Positions 1 through 8,193 of a DNA stretch of 46,086 nucleotides are shown piece after piece. The stretch is from Paranoxybacillus vitaminiphilus. GTDB taxonomy: Bacteria; Bacillota; Bacilli; Bacillales; Anoxybacillaceae. How positions within the stretch are numbered: position 1 is the stretch's first letter; the number at the start of each line of letters is the position of its first letter. The stretch lies in NCBI RefSeq assembly GCF_003259935.1, contig NZ_QLMH01000020.1:1-46086 (forward strand), written 5' to 3'. The position numbers and the translations under genes were made by a program. The notes beneath the pieces are model-generated. The model made no database searches, had not been told where the DNA came from, and was given only the letters and a program-made list of their open reading frames with translations.

Positions 1-292
<292 letters not shown>

Positions 293-335
293 AGTTCTAT
301 ACCTAGCAAATTGACGTGGACGCTTCGTTTTGTTC

Positions 336-350
336 AGTTTTCAAAGAGCA
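336..350 (-). promoter_or_regulatory. rrn leader boxA-like antitermination element
   Basis: TGCTCTTTGAAAACT on the minus strand, 44 nt upstream of the mature 16S 5' end. It matches the boxA element of Bacillus rRNA leaders, which recruits the Nus antitermination complex. It is followed by a GAACAAAACG leader segment also typical of Bacillus. Confidence 0.8.
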
Positions 351-368
351 TTTATTAGCGACTTCTCC

Positions 369-397
369 ATATTATCATCAAGACTTTCTAATGTCAA
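369..397 (-). promoter_or_regulatory. rrn promoter P2
   Basis: Minus-strand sigma-A promoter: -35 TTGACA (397-392), exactly 17 bp spacer, -10 TAATAT (374-369). It is the downstream of two tandem rRNA promoters, the usual arrangement in Bacillaceae. Confidence 0.85.
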
Positions 398-417
398 GCA
401 TTTTTATTTTCCGCCAA

Positions 418-439
418 CTGCGGAGAATATTTTCCGCAG
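418..439. repeat. 7-bp inverted repeat between rrn promoters P1 and P2
   Basis: CTGCGGA and TCCGCAG arms separated by 8 bp. The repeat sits downstream of the P1 start region and just upstream of the P2 -35. In P1 transcripts it could form a short GC-rich hairpin; as DNA it could be a protein site. No known function is recognised. Confidence 0.5.
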
Positions 440-450
440 CGACGGTTTAT

Positions 451-479
451 AATATATCATTTACTCAAAAACTAGTCAA
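451..479 (-). promoter_or_regulatory. rrn promoter P1
   Basis: Minus-strand -35 TTGACT (479-474), 17 bp spacer, -10 TATATT (456-451), 82 bp upstream of P2. The ygxA stop codon ends only about 10 bp upstream of the -35, so readthrough from ygxA would enter the rRNA operon directly. Confidence 0.8.
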
Positions 480-488
480 TACATTTTT

Positions 489-1361
489 TTAATTTTTTTC
501 TGCAACATAATATCTATGATAAATTCCCTGCCCTTTTGTCGGCACTTTCTCAACTAATAACACGTTTCTTTCGACTAAGTACTCAAGCATAATGACAATA
601 TCTATAGAATAGACTTTAAGATCTGGATGCTCTGTAATTTCCCCGATTGTCCAAGCTCCCTTTTTTTCTCCTAATACTTTTAATAAATGAGCCGTTCCTG
701 ACGCTATCCGTGAATGAATTAAAAATTCACTTGCTAAAAATAAAAGTTCTAGCCTTTTATCTAGCGTCTCTTCACTTTCAATCAATTCCTCATACAATTT
801 ATAAATTTGCGGGTCAATTTGTTTCACTTGATCCCATACAGTTACTTCAGGATAAAAACCTTGCTCAATGATGGCAAGCCTCGCTAAATGATGGAGAGCA
901 TGAACGACATGATTGTATGCATCTAACAATTGTTTTGTTTCAAAAAATACTTTTCCATCCGTATATCTTCGAATCAACTTAGCAAACTCAATTCCCATTT
1001 TTAACTGACGGCTTTCTCGCGGAAATTCAAGAAGCCTTTTGCGCAAGGTATAAACATATTCATTGCGATCAAACAAAACTTTTCCATTTAAAACCCAGTC
1101 AATCACTTTTCGGTTGGAACCCAAGAGAAGCCACTCATTTAATTTTTTTTCGTCAACTACATGCAGAGCAGCTTTTTGTTCATTAGAAACGTAATGCTTA
1201 ATAAAAACAGGCTGTTTAGCATCTTTAACAATGACAAATAAAACAAAATCAAATGTGTCAGTTATAGCCGGGTTGTTTAGTTTTTTTTCCACCATAAAAA
1301 TCCCTAATGTATTTCGATGGCTGGCTCTCTCTTGATAAATGGGACGAAATAAATCCTCCAT
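489..1361 (-). CDS. ygxA: YgxA-like nucleotidyltransferase-fold protein
   Basis: A 290-residue protein (starting MEDLFRPI) matching the YgxA family, which B. subtilis also carries directly upstream of an rRNA operon. The N-terminal half resembles a nucleotidyltransferase-like domain and the C-terminal ~90 residues look like a winged-helix segment. The start at 1361 is chosen because GGAGGA lies 7 nt upstream; the longer frame to 1397 lacks a ribosome binding site. It is transcribed towards the 16S gene. Its substrate is unknown, and the nucleotidyltransferase label rests on family annotation, since no catalytic motif is obvious by eye. Confidence 0.8.
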   Translation of the reverse strand: MEDLFRPIYQERASHRNTLGIFMVEKKLNNPAITDTFDFVLFVIVKDAKQPVFIKHYVSNEQKAALHVVDEKKLNEWLLLGSNRKVIDWVLNGKVLFDRNEYVYTLRKRLLEFPRESRQLKMGIEFAKLIRRYTDGKVFFETKQLLDAYNHVVHALHHLARLAIIEQGFYPEVTVWDQVKQIDPQIYKLYEELIESEETLDKRLELLFLASEFLIHSRIASGTAHLLKVLGEKKGAWTIGEITEHPDLKVYSIDIVIMLEYLVERNVLLVEKVPTKGQGIYHRYYVAEKN

Positions 1362-1518
1362 AGTCGTTCCTCCATTTTCATAATTGCCGATATACAATTC
1401 GACAAAAATCGCAAAACTCCTTTTTCAGGGGATGATAAAAAATTTTATTTATATTTGTTCAAAATATAACTTATATGTTTACACTTTATGATATAGTTAT
1501 TTTCAGGAGGGAAATAAG

Positions 1519-1881
1519 ATGGGACTAAAATATTCAAGTAAAATCAACAAAATTCGCACATTTGCGCTAAGTTTAATTTTCGTTGGCTTTGTCGTTATGT
1601 ATATAGGTATATTCTTCCGCAGCTCCATGTTCGTTATGACATTGTTTATGATTTTAGGTTTACTTTTTATTATTGCAAGTACAGTTATTTATTTTTGGAT
1701 CGGGATGTTATCTACAAAAACAGTTCAAGTTGTTTGTCCTTCTTGCAACAAAATCACGAAAATGCTTGGACGGGTAGATATGTGCATGTACTGTAATGAA
1801 CCATTGACGCTAGATCCTGATTTAGCCGGCAAAGAGTTCGACGAGAAATATAATCGAAAACAAAAAAAGAAAAAAGGCTGA
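1519..1881 (+). CDS. ygzB: UPF0295 membrane protein YgzB
   Basis: A 120-residue protein with two transmembrane helices (about 15-33 and 37-60), followed by a cytosolic zinc-ribbon-like region with two Cys pairs (C73/C76 and C89/C92) and a Lys-rich tail. This matches UPF0295/YgzB, which sits beside perR in Bacillus. AGGAGGG lies 8 nt upstream of the ATG. It converges with perR. The last codons GGC TGA belong to the repeat element beginning at 1876, so the repeat supplies the stop codon. Function is unknown. Confidence 0.88.
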   Translation: MGLKYSSKINKIRTFALSLIFVGFVVMYIGIFFRSSMFVMTLFMILGLLFIIASTVIYFWIGMLSTKTVQVVCPSCNKITKMLGRVDMCMYCNEPLTLDPDLAGKEFDEKYNRKQKKKKG

Positions 1882-1961
1882 CCTAAAAGTGTCTGACCTC
1901 ACGCAACATCCACATAATATATTATGGGATAGGGTCTGACACTCACTCTCAGGTCAGCCTT
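1876..1961 (+). repeat. Intergenic GAGGCTG repeat family, copy 1
   Basis: Starts GGCTGACCT, then AAGTGTCTGACCTCACGC, an AT-rich centre, GGGTCTGACACT and the closing arm AGGTCAGCCT followed by a T-rich tract. The ends pair into a long hairpin. It lies between the convergent genes ygzB and perR, overlapping the ygzB stop codon, and probably acts as a bidirectional terminator. Confidence 0.85.
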
Positions 1962-1974
1962 TATTTTTAATGTT

Positions 1975-2418
1975 TTAATGCTGGTGATATTCTTTTTGGC
2001 AATCTGAACACACACCATAAATCTCCATTCTATGGTGGCTTACTTTAAAACCCGTAACGTGTGCAGCTAAATCCTCAACCTCATCTAATCCTGGATAGTG
2101 AAAATCAACAATCTTACCGCACTCTTCACAAATAATGTGATAATGGTCGGAAGTAACAAAATCAAAACGGCTTGACGAATCGCCATATGTCAGCTCTTTT
2201 ACTAGTCCAACCTCTTTAAAGACACGCAAATTATTATATACAGTCGCTACGCTCATGTTTGGAAATTTTCCCTCTAAGGCTTTATATATTTCATCTGCCG
2301 TTGGATGCGACATAGAGCTAATTAAGTATTCAAGTATCGCATGACGTTGCGGAGTAATACGCACTCCTGTTTTTTTCAACGTATCAAGCGCTTCCTTTAA
2401 TTGATAATTTTCAGACAC
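1975..2418 (-). CDS. perR: Peroxide-responsive Fur-family repressor PerR
   Basis: A 147-residue Fur-superfamily protein, near-identical in motif layout to B. subtilis PerR. An N-terminal winged helix ([13 protein letters not shown], then the [15 protein letters not shown] recognition helix) is followed by the dimerisation domain. The structural zinc pairs CEEC and CSDC are present, and the SHPTADE and DFVTSDHYH segments supply the regulatory Fe/Mn His and Asp ligands whose oxidation inactivates the protein. The GTG at 2418 is preferred because GAGGTG is 7 nt upstream; the ATG at 2424 is too close to it. A PerR-box-like palindrome upstream suggests autoregulation. Confidence 0.95.
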   Translation of the reverse strand: MSENYQLKEALDTLKKTGVRITPQRHAILEYLISSMSHPTADEIYKALEGKFPNMSVATVYNNLRVFKEVGLVKELTYGDSSSRFDFVTSDHYHIICEECGKIVDFHYPGLDEVEDLAAHVTGFKVSHHRMEIYGVCSDCQKEYHQH

Positions 2419-2456
2419 CGTCATGCACCTCGCTTTCTTCTAAAAGAATTATTATT

Positions 2457-2471
2457 TTATAATATTTATAA
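2457..2471. promoter_or_regulatory. Putative Per box upstream of perR
   Basis: TTATAATATTTATAA differs from the known Per box consensus TTATAATNATTATAA at one position. It sits 39 bp upstream of the perR start, where autorepression would be expected. Confidence 0.7.
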
Positions 2472-2555
2472 ATAGTCTACAAGGTATACAGATATTTTGT
2501 CAATATTTCTATTATAATATATGAGTTTGTTCCATGTTTTACACACATAAAAAAT

Positions 2556-2678
2556 GAGGCTGTCTCATAAGGGGCTGACCTCACGACCATGCACAATATA
2601 TCATATACCTATAACACATGGTATACCATATATATTTGCGATTGCAGGATTTGACCCTTTGTTTTTGAAACAGCCTCC
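2556..2678 (+). repeat. Intergenic GAGGCTG repeat family, copy 2
   Basis: Opens GAGGCTGTCTCATAAGG, carries GGCTGACCTCACG, a long AT-rich palindromic centre, then GGATTTGACCC and closes GAAACAGCCTCC. It fills most of the perR-bcp interval and is more diverged than copy 1. Both flanking genes read on the minus strand, so it lies downstream of bcp relative to neither end; it is upstream of perR and beyond the 3' end of bcp. Confidence 0.8.
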
Positions 2679-2771
2679 AAATTGTTAATATCTGAGGAGG
2701 TATGCCCTACACTGTTTAACATACTCTCCTCTCCATTGCTTTGTATAGACACCTACCTATATTTTTAGAAA

Positions 2772-3245
2772 TTATTGTTTTAAATTTTCTGCGATGTAGT
2801 CTAAAGCTTCTTCAACATGACCTTTTACCTTTACTTTTCGCCACTCTTTCACTAACTTCCCATCTTTATCAATAACAAACGTAGAACGTTCAATTCCCAT
2901 ATACTCTTTTCCAAAATTTTTCTTTAGTTTCCATACACCATACTTTTCCGCTGCTTTATGCTCTTCATCAGCTAACAGTAAAAATGGTAAATTGTATTTT
3001 TCAATAAACTTTTTATGCCGTTCGATTGAATCGGTGCTGACCCCCAAGATGACCGCATTTAAATCAGCAAACTGTTGATGGTAATCGCGAAAATCACATG
3101 CTTCTGTTGTACAACCAGGCGTCATATCTTTCGGATAAAAATATAACACGACATTTTTTCCTCTAAAATCAGATAACCTTACTGTTTTTCCGTTGCTTGC
3201 CGGCAGTTCAAAATCCGGAGCAAGTTGTCCAATTTGCAGCGACAT
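2772..3245 (-). CDS. bcp: Thioredoxin-dependent thiol peroxidase (Bcp/PrxQ)
   Basis: A 157-residue peroxiredoxin of the Bcp/PrxQ subfamily, which reduces hydrogen and alkyl peroxides with thioredoxin. The peroxidatic Cys45 and likely resolving Cys50 are in [11 protein letters not shown], with the thioredoxin fold around it ([19 protein letters not shown] at the start, STFVIDKDG near the C-terminus). It is the B. subtilis ygaF equivalent and stands next to perR as in related genomes, so PerR control is plausible, though no clear Per box was seen upstream. GAGGGAAGA precedes the ATG. Confidence 0.95.
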   Translation of the reverse strand: MSLQIGQLAPDFELPASNGKTVRLSDFRGKNVVLYFYPKDMTPGCTTEACDFRDYHQQFADLNAVILGVSTDSIERHKKFIEKYNLPFLLLADEEHKAAEKYGVWKLKKNFGKEYMGIERSTFVIDKDGKLVKEWRKVKVKGHVEEALDYIAENLKQ

Positions 3246-3302
3246 CCTCTTCCCTCCGTAATACTTATTACTTAATTATTTTTAGCGTAGCGAAAAGAAT
3301 CG

Positions 3303-3719
3303 TCATGTGCAACTTTTATCTTTTTCAAAATCGATGACTGTACGTACAATCAGGGCAGCCGGCAAAACATAACCTAACAATCCTTCCGCCGATGCAAGCC
3401 ATCTTCCAATTCCGACGGGGATGATATCGCCATAGCCGACTGTCACTAAGGTAGTTGCACTGAAATACAGACTGTCTTGAAGCAATTGGAAAAAATCTCT
3501 ATCAGTTGCTTTACCTTTTATTAATAAAACTTCATAACCATTTATTTGTAACACTGTATAAGCAAGACCAAAACCAATCAACACTGTCAAATAAAGGGCT
3601 AATAAAACGAACAAATTTTCTAACGAAACATAGCGGTGCGGCTTTTGCTGAATCGTCCATATTGATTTTATACTCATAAATAAAACAGTAAAAATAACAA
3701 TTAACAAAATATACTCCAT
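3303..3719 (-). CDS. Two-pore-helix potassium channel family protein
   Basis: A 138-residue membrane protein with an N-terminal hydrophobic helix, a second helix near residue 35-60, a pore loop with the K+ selectivity filter TTLVTVGYGDIIPV, and a final helix. This is the ion-channel (Ion_trans_2) architecture, so a homotetramer in the cell membrane conducting K+ is expected. No RCK/TrkA gating domain is fused. The start at 3719 has GGGGG about 6 nt upstream. It is separate from the neighbouring ABC operon. Confidence 0.85.
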   Translation of the reverse strand: MEYILLIVIFTVLFMSIKSIWTIQQKPHRYVSLENLFVLLALYLTVLIGFGLAYTVLQINGYEVLLIKGKATDRDFFQLLQDSLYFSATTLVTVGYGDIIPVGIGRWLASAEGLLGYVLPAALIVRTVIDFEKDKSCT

Positions 3720-3825
3720 TTCCATCCCCCCGTACATGTCCATACATATATACGAGGAATAAAAACAGAATATTCAAAAGAGGAATTATCTAATCCCTGT
3801 AACAAATAACAAAAGCAGGGTTACA

Positions 3826-4611
3826 TTAATTCCCTGCTCCTCTATAACGCTTCACTCCGGCATTCCATAAGAAAACGGCAATCATAAAGAAGATGAGTCC
3901 CATCACCGGCGTTAAAAATGCATAACCATACCATTCCTTTTTGCCGAGAAAATAAGCGGAAGGGTAGACACCGACAAACGCAAACGGCAAGATCCACGTT
4001 AAAATATAGCGGATGACACGGTTATAAATATCAATCGGATAGCGGCCGTAGTTGCCGATATTGTACATCATCGGCATAATCGAGCTTCGCGCATCCGACC
4101 AAAAGCTGATTGTCGCCAGCGAAATGAAAATCCCTGCATAAACAAGCGTTCCACCAAGAACAAAAAGAATAAAAATAAAAATATCATACCAATGAAAAAC
4201 TAAGTCTAGACGCGAGCCTGCGTAAATCATAATAATGATTCCCGTAATCGCTCCAAGAAGCGACTCAAGCTCCATCCGCTCAAGAATGATTTGAAACAAG
4301 CTGTGCACAGGCCGCGTCAATACTCTGTCCATTTCCCCGCGCACAATATATCGTTCATTAAAATCCCAAATATTAAAAAATGCTCCAAACACGGCAAACG
4401 GCACTAAGAAAAATCCGTAAATAAAAATAATTTCATCGCGAGTCCATCCGTTTAATACTTGCGTATGCCCAAACACGACGAGAATAAAGATTAAGTTCAC
4501 CGCTTGAAACATCAAATCAGAGAAAAATTCCACAAACAAATCGGTTCGGTATTGCAATTTCGTTTTTAAATATTGTGACATGTACTGAAAAAATACAGAG
4601 ACGTAAAACAT
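3826..4611 (-). CDS. ABC-2 type transporter permease (second subunit)
   Basis: A 261-residue integral membrane protein with about six hydrophobic helices and the ABC-2/DUF990 look (VRGEMDRVLTRPVHSLFQ after the second helix). It is the last gene of a three-gene export operon: ATPase, permease, permease. The start at 4611 is set by GGGAGG 8 nt upstream, leaving 4 nt after the preceding stop. The substrate cannot be told from sequence; relatives are linked to drug or lipid export. Confidence 0.88.
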   Translation of the reverse strand: MFYVSVFFQYMSQYLKTKLQYRTDLFVEFFSDLMFQAVNLIFILVVFGHTQVLNGWTRDEIIFIYGFFLVPFAVFGAFFNIWDFNERYIVRGEMDRVLTRPVHSLFQIILERMELESLLGAITGIIIMIYAGSRLDLVFHWYDIFIFILFVLGGTLVYAGIFISLATISFWSDARSSIMPMMYNIGNYGRYPIDIYNRVIRYILTWILPFAFVGVYPSAYFLGKKEWYGYAFLTPVMGLIFFMIAVFLWNAGVKRYRGAGN

Positions 4612-4615
4612 ATAC

Positions 4616-5407
4616 TTATCCTCCCTGAATGACAAGCTGTTTTTTCGCCGCTTTCCACAACAGCTGAATCGGGACGAGCAAAATCAAGCTCCACATAAGC
4701 TGAAACATTAACCCGTCAATAATCGCCTGCCCTCGAAAACCTTCCGTAAAAATCATGCTTGGAATATAGCTGATTCCCTGAAACGGAAAGTATTTCATGA
4801 CCTCTTGCGCCCAAGCCGGATAAAAGCTAATAGGCAAAATTAAACCACTAAATAAGTCAATCACAAAACGTTTCGCGCGCAATAATCCTTCATTATTGAG
4901 CGTAAAAAACGTCAAAATACCGGCAATTAAATTAAGTTCGGAATTAATAATAAAGCTCAACACGATTGAAACAGCAAAGTACCCCCATGTACTTACATTA
5001 GTCGTCAGCTCGAGCGGAAAAAGCAATCCGACAATGACCATGCCCGGCAAGGAAAAGAAAAACAGGCGAAAAATCCCTTCGCCTAACCCTTGCATCGTTT
5101 TCATTCCTAAATAGCTGTAAGGCCTGATAAGCTCGGTGGCGACTTTGCCTTCTTTAATTTCCATGGCGATTTCACGATCGATGTTATTAAAATAAAAGGC
5201 GCGCGCCATCCACGCAACCGCCACGTATGTCGTCATCTGCAAGACGGACATACCTTGTATGGATGATTTGTCTCCATAAATAGCGGACCATAAAAAATAG
5301 TACGCACCGATATTAATACTGTAAATTAAAATGCCGCTGTAATAATTCGTGCGATAGGCAAGCATCATTAAAAAACGAATGCGAATCATTTCGATGTATT
5401 TAGCCAT
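4616..5407 (-). CDS. ABC-2 type transporter permease (first subunit)
   Basis: A 263-residue membrane protein with about six hydrophobic helices and the cytoplasmic motif EIKEGKVATELIRPYSY, paralogous to the REMDRVLTRP motif of the next permease. The two probably form the heterodimeric channel. The start ATG at 5407 overlaps the end of the ATPase gene by 8 nt, implying translational coupling; longer upstream in-frame starts lie inside the ATPase gene. Confidence 0.88.
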   Translation of the reverse strand: MAKYIEMIRIRFLMMLAYRTNYYSGILIYSINIGAYYFLWSAIYGDKSSIQGMSVLQMTTYVAVAWMARAFYFNNIDREIAMEIKEGKVATELIRPYSYLGMKTMQGLGEGIFRLFFFSLPGMVIVGLLFPLELTTNVSTWGYFAVSIVLSFIINSELNLIAGILTFFTLNNEGLLRAKRFVIDLFSGLILPISFYPAWAQEVMKYFPFQGISYIPSMIFTEGFRGQAIIDGLMFQLMWSLILLVPIQLLWKAAKKQLVIQGG

Positions 5408-6407
5408 ATACGACACCTTCTTCATAGATGTTGCGAATGATTTCTTCCGTCGAAATTTCATTAATATTAATATCTTTAATCTCGTATTTCGCGACAACAC
5501 GGCCAATTACATCAGACATATCCGTTGGTGATACATGAGCTGTCCAAACATTTTCTCTTTCTCCCGCCTGCCATTGCACCTTTAAATCGGCAGTTAATAC
5601 GTTTAATTCCTCTTGGGCTACTTCTTTAGCAAACTGAAACTGAATTTGTTTTCCTTCTCCCCAGTTCGCCTTTAATTCCTGCAACGAACCGTCGTAAATA
5701 ATTTTTCCTTCATCAAGCATAATCACGCGTTCGCATAATGCTTCAATATCGGAAATATCGTGTGTTGTTAATAAAATCGTTGTATTATATTTTTCATTAA
5801 TTTCTTTTAAAAACTTACGGATTTTTAATTTAACGAGCACATCTAAACCGATTGTCGGCTCATCTAAAAATAAAAGCGGCGGATTATGAATAAGCGCAGC
5901 AGCCAGTTCACAGCGCATTCGCTGTCCAAGAGACAATTTACGAACAGGCTTATCTAACAGCGGGCCAATATCAAGCGTTTCAATCACATGCTCCATATGC
6001 TCTTTATAAGCTTGATCGGATACCCGGTACACTTTTTTCAGAAGACGGAACGACTCTTGTACCGCAATATCCCACCATAATTGCGAGCGCTGTCCGAAAA
6101 CAACACCGATCGTTTGCACAAATTTTTCCCGTTCTTTATGCGGATTCATTCCGTTCACAATGACTTTTCCTGACGTCGGCGTCAAAATGCCTGTCAGCAT
6201 TTTAATCGTTGTTGACTTTCCTGCACCGTTTTCACCGATGTAACCGACCATTTCTCCTTGTTTAACGGTAAAAGATATATCGTTAACAGCGCGGATAATT
6301 TTATAATTTCTTGTAAATAAGTCGCGAAAGGCTCCGATAAGACCTGAACGGCTTGAATAGGATTTAAATTCTTTGCGCAGTTTTTCTACTTCGATTGCAT
6401 TTGCCAT
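5400..6407 (-). CDS. ABC transporter ATP-binding protein (ABC-2 exporter)
   Basis: A 335-residue nucleotide-binding subunit. Walker A GENGAGKST (58-66), signature LSLGQRM (158-164) and Walker B LLFLDEP (178-184) are all intact. The ~80-residue C-terminal extension after the ATPase core is typical of daunorubicin-resistance-type exporters of the DUF990 group. First gene of the operon with two downstream permeases; it energises export of an unknown substrate. Confidence 0.93.
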   Translation of the reverse strand: MANAIEVEKLRKEFKSYSSRSGLIGAFRDLFTRNYKIIRAVNDISFTVKQGEMVGYIGENGAGKSTTIKMLTGILTPTSGKVIVNGMNPHKEREKFVQTIGVVFGQRSQLWWDIAVQESFRLLKKVYRVSDQAYKEHMEHVIETLDIGPLLDKPVRKLSLGQRMRCELAAALIHNPPLLFLDEPTIGLDVLVKLKIRKFLKEINEKYNTTILLTTHDISDIEALCERVIMLDEGKIIYDGSLQELKANWGEGKQIQFQFAKEVAQEELNVLTADLKVQWQAGERENVWTAHVSPTDMSDVIGRVVAKYEIKDININEISTEEIIRNIYEEGVVYG

Positions 6408-6634
6408 AACTCAATACCCTCCATCACGATGCGATAAAGTGAAACTTCTTCAGCAGAGATGTCCTCCATTGGTGCCACATACTTCTAACGTTTTTGTAAA
6501 GACAAGGATTACGGACAGTTAGAACAGGACAAAGAATAGTTTATCGAAAGTAGAAGTATGAAACAAATTGTACGCTTAACTAAATATGTTAGAATAGAAG
6601 TCGTCATAGAAACTCGCTTAGGAGGCTTTTCGAT

Positions 6635-7930
6635 ATGAATTTTACAAAATCAGAACAGCTATATAAAGAAGCATTGGAACATATCGTTGGCGGTGTCAAC
6701 AGCCCATCCCGCTCTTATAAAGCGGTCGGCGGCGGCGCTCCGGTCGTGATGGAACGCGCAAAAGGCGCTTACTTTTGGGACGTTGATGGAAATAAATACA
6801 TCGACTACCTAGCAGCATATGGCCCGATTATTACCGGACATGCCCATCCACACATTACGAAAGCGATCCAACGTGCTGCAGAAAATGGTGTATTATACGG
6901 AACGCCTACACCTTATGAAATTACATTTGCAAAAATGTTGAAAGAAGCGATTCCTTCGCTGGAAAAAGTTCGTTTCGTCAACTCAGGAACGGAAGCGGTC
7001 ATGACAACGATTCGCGTAGCCCGCGCCTATACGGGCCGCGATAAAATTATTAAATTTGCCGGCTGCTATCACGGACATTCTGATCTTGTCCTTGTCGCTG
7101 CTGGTTCTGGTCCGTCTACACTAGGAACTCCTGACTCTGCCGGTGTTCCCAAAAGCATTGCTCAAGAAGTGATCACCGTTCCGTATAACGATATTGATTC
7201 ATTTAAACAAGCGATTGAAACATGGGGAGATCAAGTCGCAGCCGTGCTTGTTGAACCGATTGTCGGAAACTTCGGCATCGTTGAACCAAAGCCCGGCTTT
7301 CTTGAAACTGTGAATGAACTTGCTCATCAAGCCGGGGCGCTTGTGATTTACGATGAGGTGATTACAGCATTCCGCTTTATGTACGGTGGAGCACAAAATT
7401 TATTAGGAATTGAGCCGGATTTAACGGCTCTCGGTAAAATCATCGGTGGAGGTCTGCCGATTGGCGCATACGGCGGTCGCAAAGAGATTATGGAGCAAGT
7501 CGCTCCGCTTGGCCCTGCTTATCAGGCGGGAACAATGGCAGGAAATCCGGCTTCGATCCTTGCGGGAATTGCTTGCTTAGAAGTGCTGCAACAAGAAGGT
7601 GTGTACGAATATCTTGATCGCCTCGGCGCCATGCTTGAACAAGGGATTTTAGCCCGTGCAAAAACGTATAACATCCCGATCACCATCAATCGTTTAAAAG
7701 GAGCGTTAACCGTCTACTTTACAACAGAAAAAGTAGAAAATTACGAACAGGCTCAGCGGACAGACGGTGAAATGTTTGCGAAATTCTTTAAGCTGATGTT
7801 AAAACAGGGAATCAATCTCGCTCCTTCTAAATACGAAGCATGGTTTATCACCATCGCTCATACAGAAGAGGACATTCAATATACATTAAAAGCGGTTGAA
7901 AACGCATTTAAAACACTAAAAAATGAATAA
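6635..7930 (+). CDS. gsaB: Glutamate-1-semialdehyde 2,1-aminomutase GsaB
   Basis: A 431-residue PLP enzyme converting glutamate-1-semialdehyde to 5-aminolevulinate in the C5 haem pathway. The PLP Schiff-base lysine is K268 in [26 protein letters not shown] and CYHGHSD are the cofactor phosphate and substrate regions. It is the extra gsaB-type copy found near perR in Bacillus rather than the hemL of the hem operon. GGAGGC lies 7 nt upstream. It is monocistronic, ended by the hairpin at 7952. Confidence 0.95.
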   Translation: MNFTKSEQLYKEALEHIVGGVNSPSRSYKAVGGGAPVVMERAKGAYFWDVDGNKYIDYLAAYGPIITGHAHPHITKAIQRAAENGVLYGTPTPYEITFAKMLKEAIPSLEKVRFVNSGTEAVMTTIRVARAYTGRDKIIKFAGCYHGHSDLVLVAAGSGPSTLGTPDSAGVPKSIAQEVITVPYNDIDSFKQAIETWGDQVAAVLVEPIVGNFGIVEPKPGFLETVNELAHQAGALVIYDEVITAFRFMYGGAQNLLGIEPDLTALGKIIGGGLPIGAYGGRKEIMEQVAPLGPAYQAGTMAGNPASILAGIACLEVLQQEGVYEYLDRLGAMLEQGILARAKTYNIPITINRLKGALTVYFTTEKVENYEQAQRTDGEMFAKFFKLMLKQGINLAPSKYEAWFITIAHTEEDIQYTLKAVENAFKTLKNE

Positions 7931-7951
7931 ATATACATTTATAGTTTTTTT

Positions 7952-7979
7952 ACGGAGAGTCTCAACTCTCCGTTTTTAT
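7952..7979 (+). terminator. Rho-independent terminator of gsaB
   Basis: ACGGAGAGT and ACTCTCCGT arms, a 4-nt loop and a TTTTTATTTT tail, 21 bp after the gsaB stop. Confidence 0.9.
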
Positions 7980-7990
7980 TTTAAATTAAT

Positions 7991-8004
7991 TGAAAACGTT
8001 TACA
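7991..8004 (+). promoter_or_regulatory. CcpA catabolite response element (cre) upstream of the glutamate synthase gene
   Basis: TGAAAACGTTTACA fits the Bacillus cre consensus TGWAARCGYTWNCW at every position. It lies about 200 bp upstream of the glutamate synthase start and just beyond the gsaB terminator. CcpA is known to tie glutamate synthesis to glycolytic flux in B. subtilis; a direct site here would be a simpler wiring. Direction of control is not shown by the sequence. Confidence 0.7.
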
Positions 8005-8193
8005 AAAACTATTTTATTAACTTTTCCGAAAAATGAATATGACAACCAAAAAAATGAATAAATAATTGATTTCACTTCTTTAACATGATAACATAAACTA
8101 TAAATTCCGAAAATTTAGTTTGTTAATAATTTTTGCGAAAGCAATATTAACTTAATTACTATAGATTGGTTGCAGGAGGTGAAAGGCAAAAAA

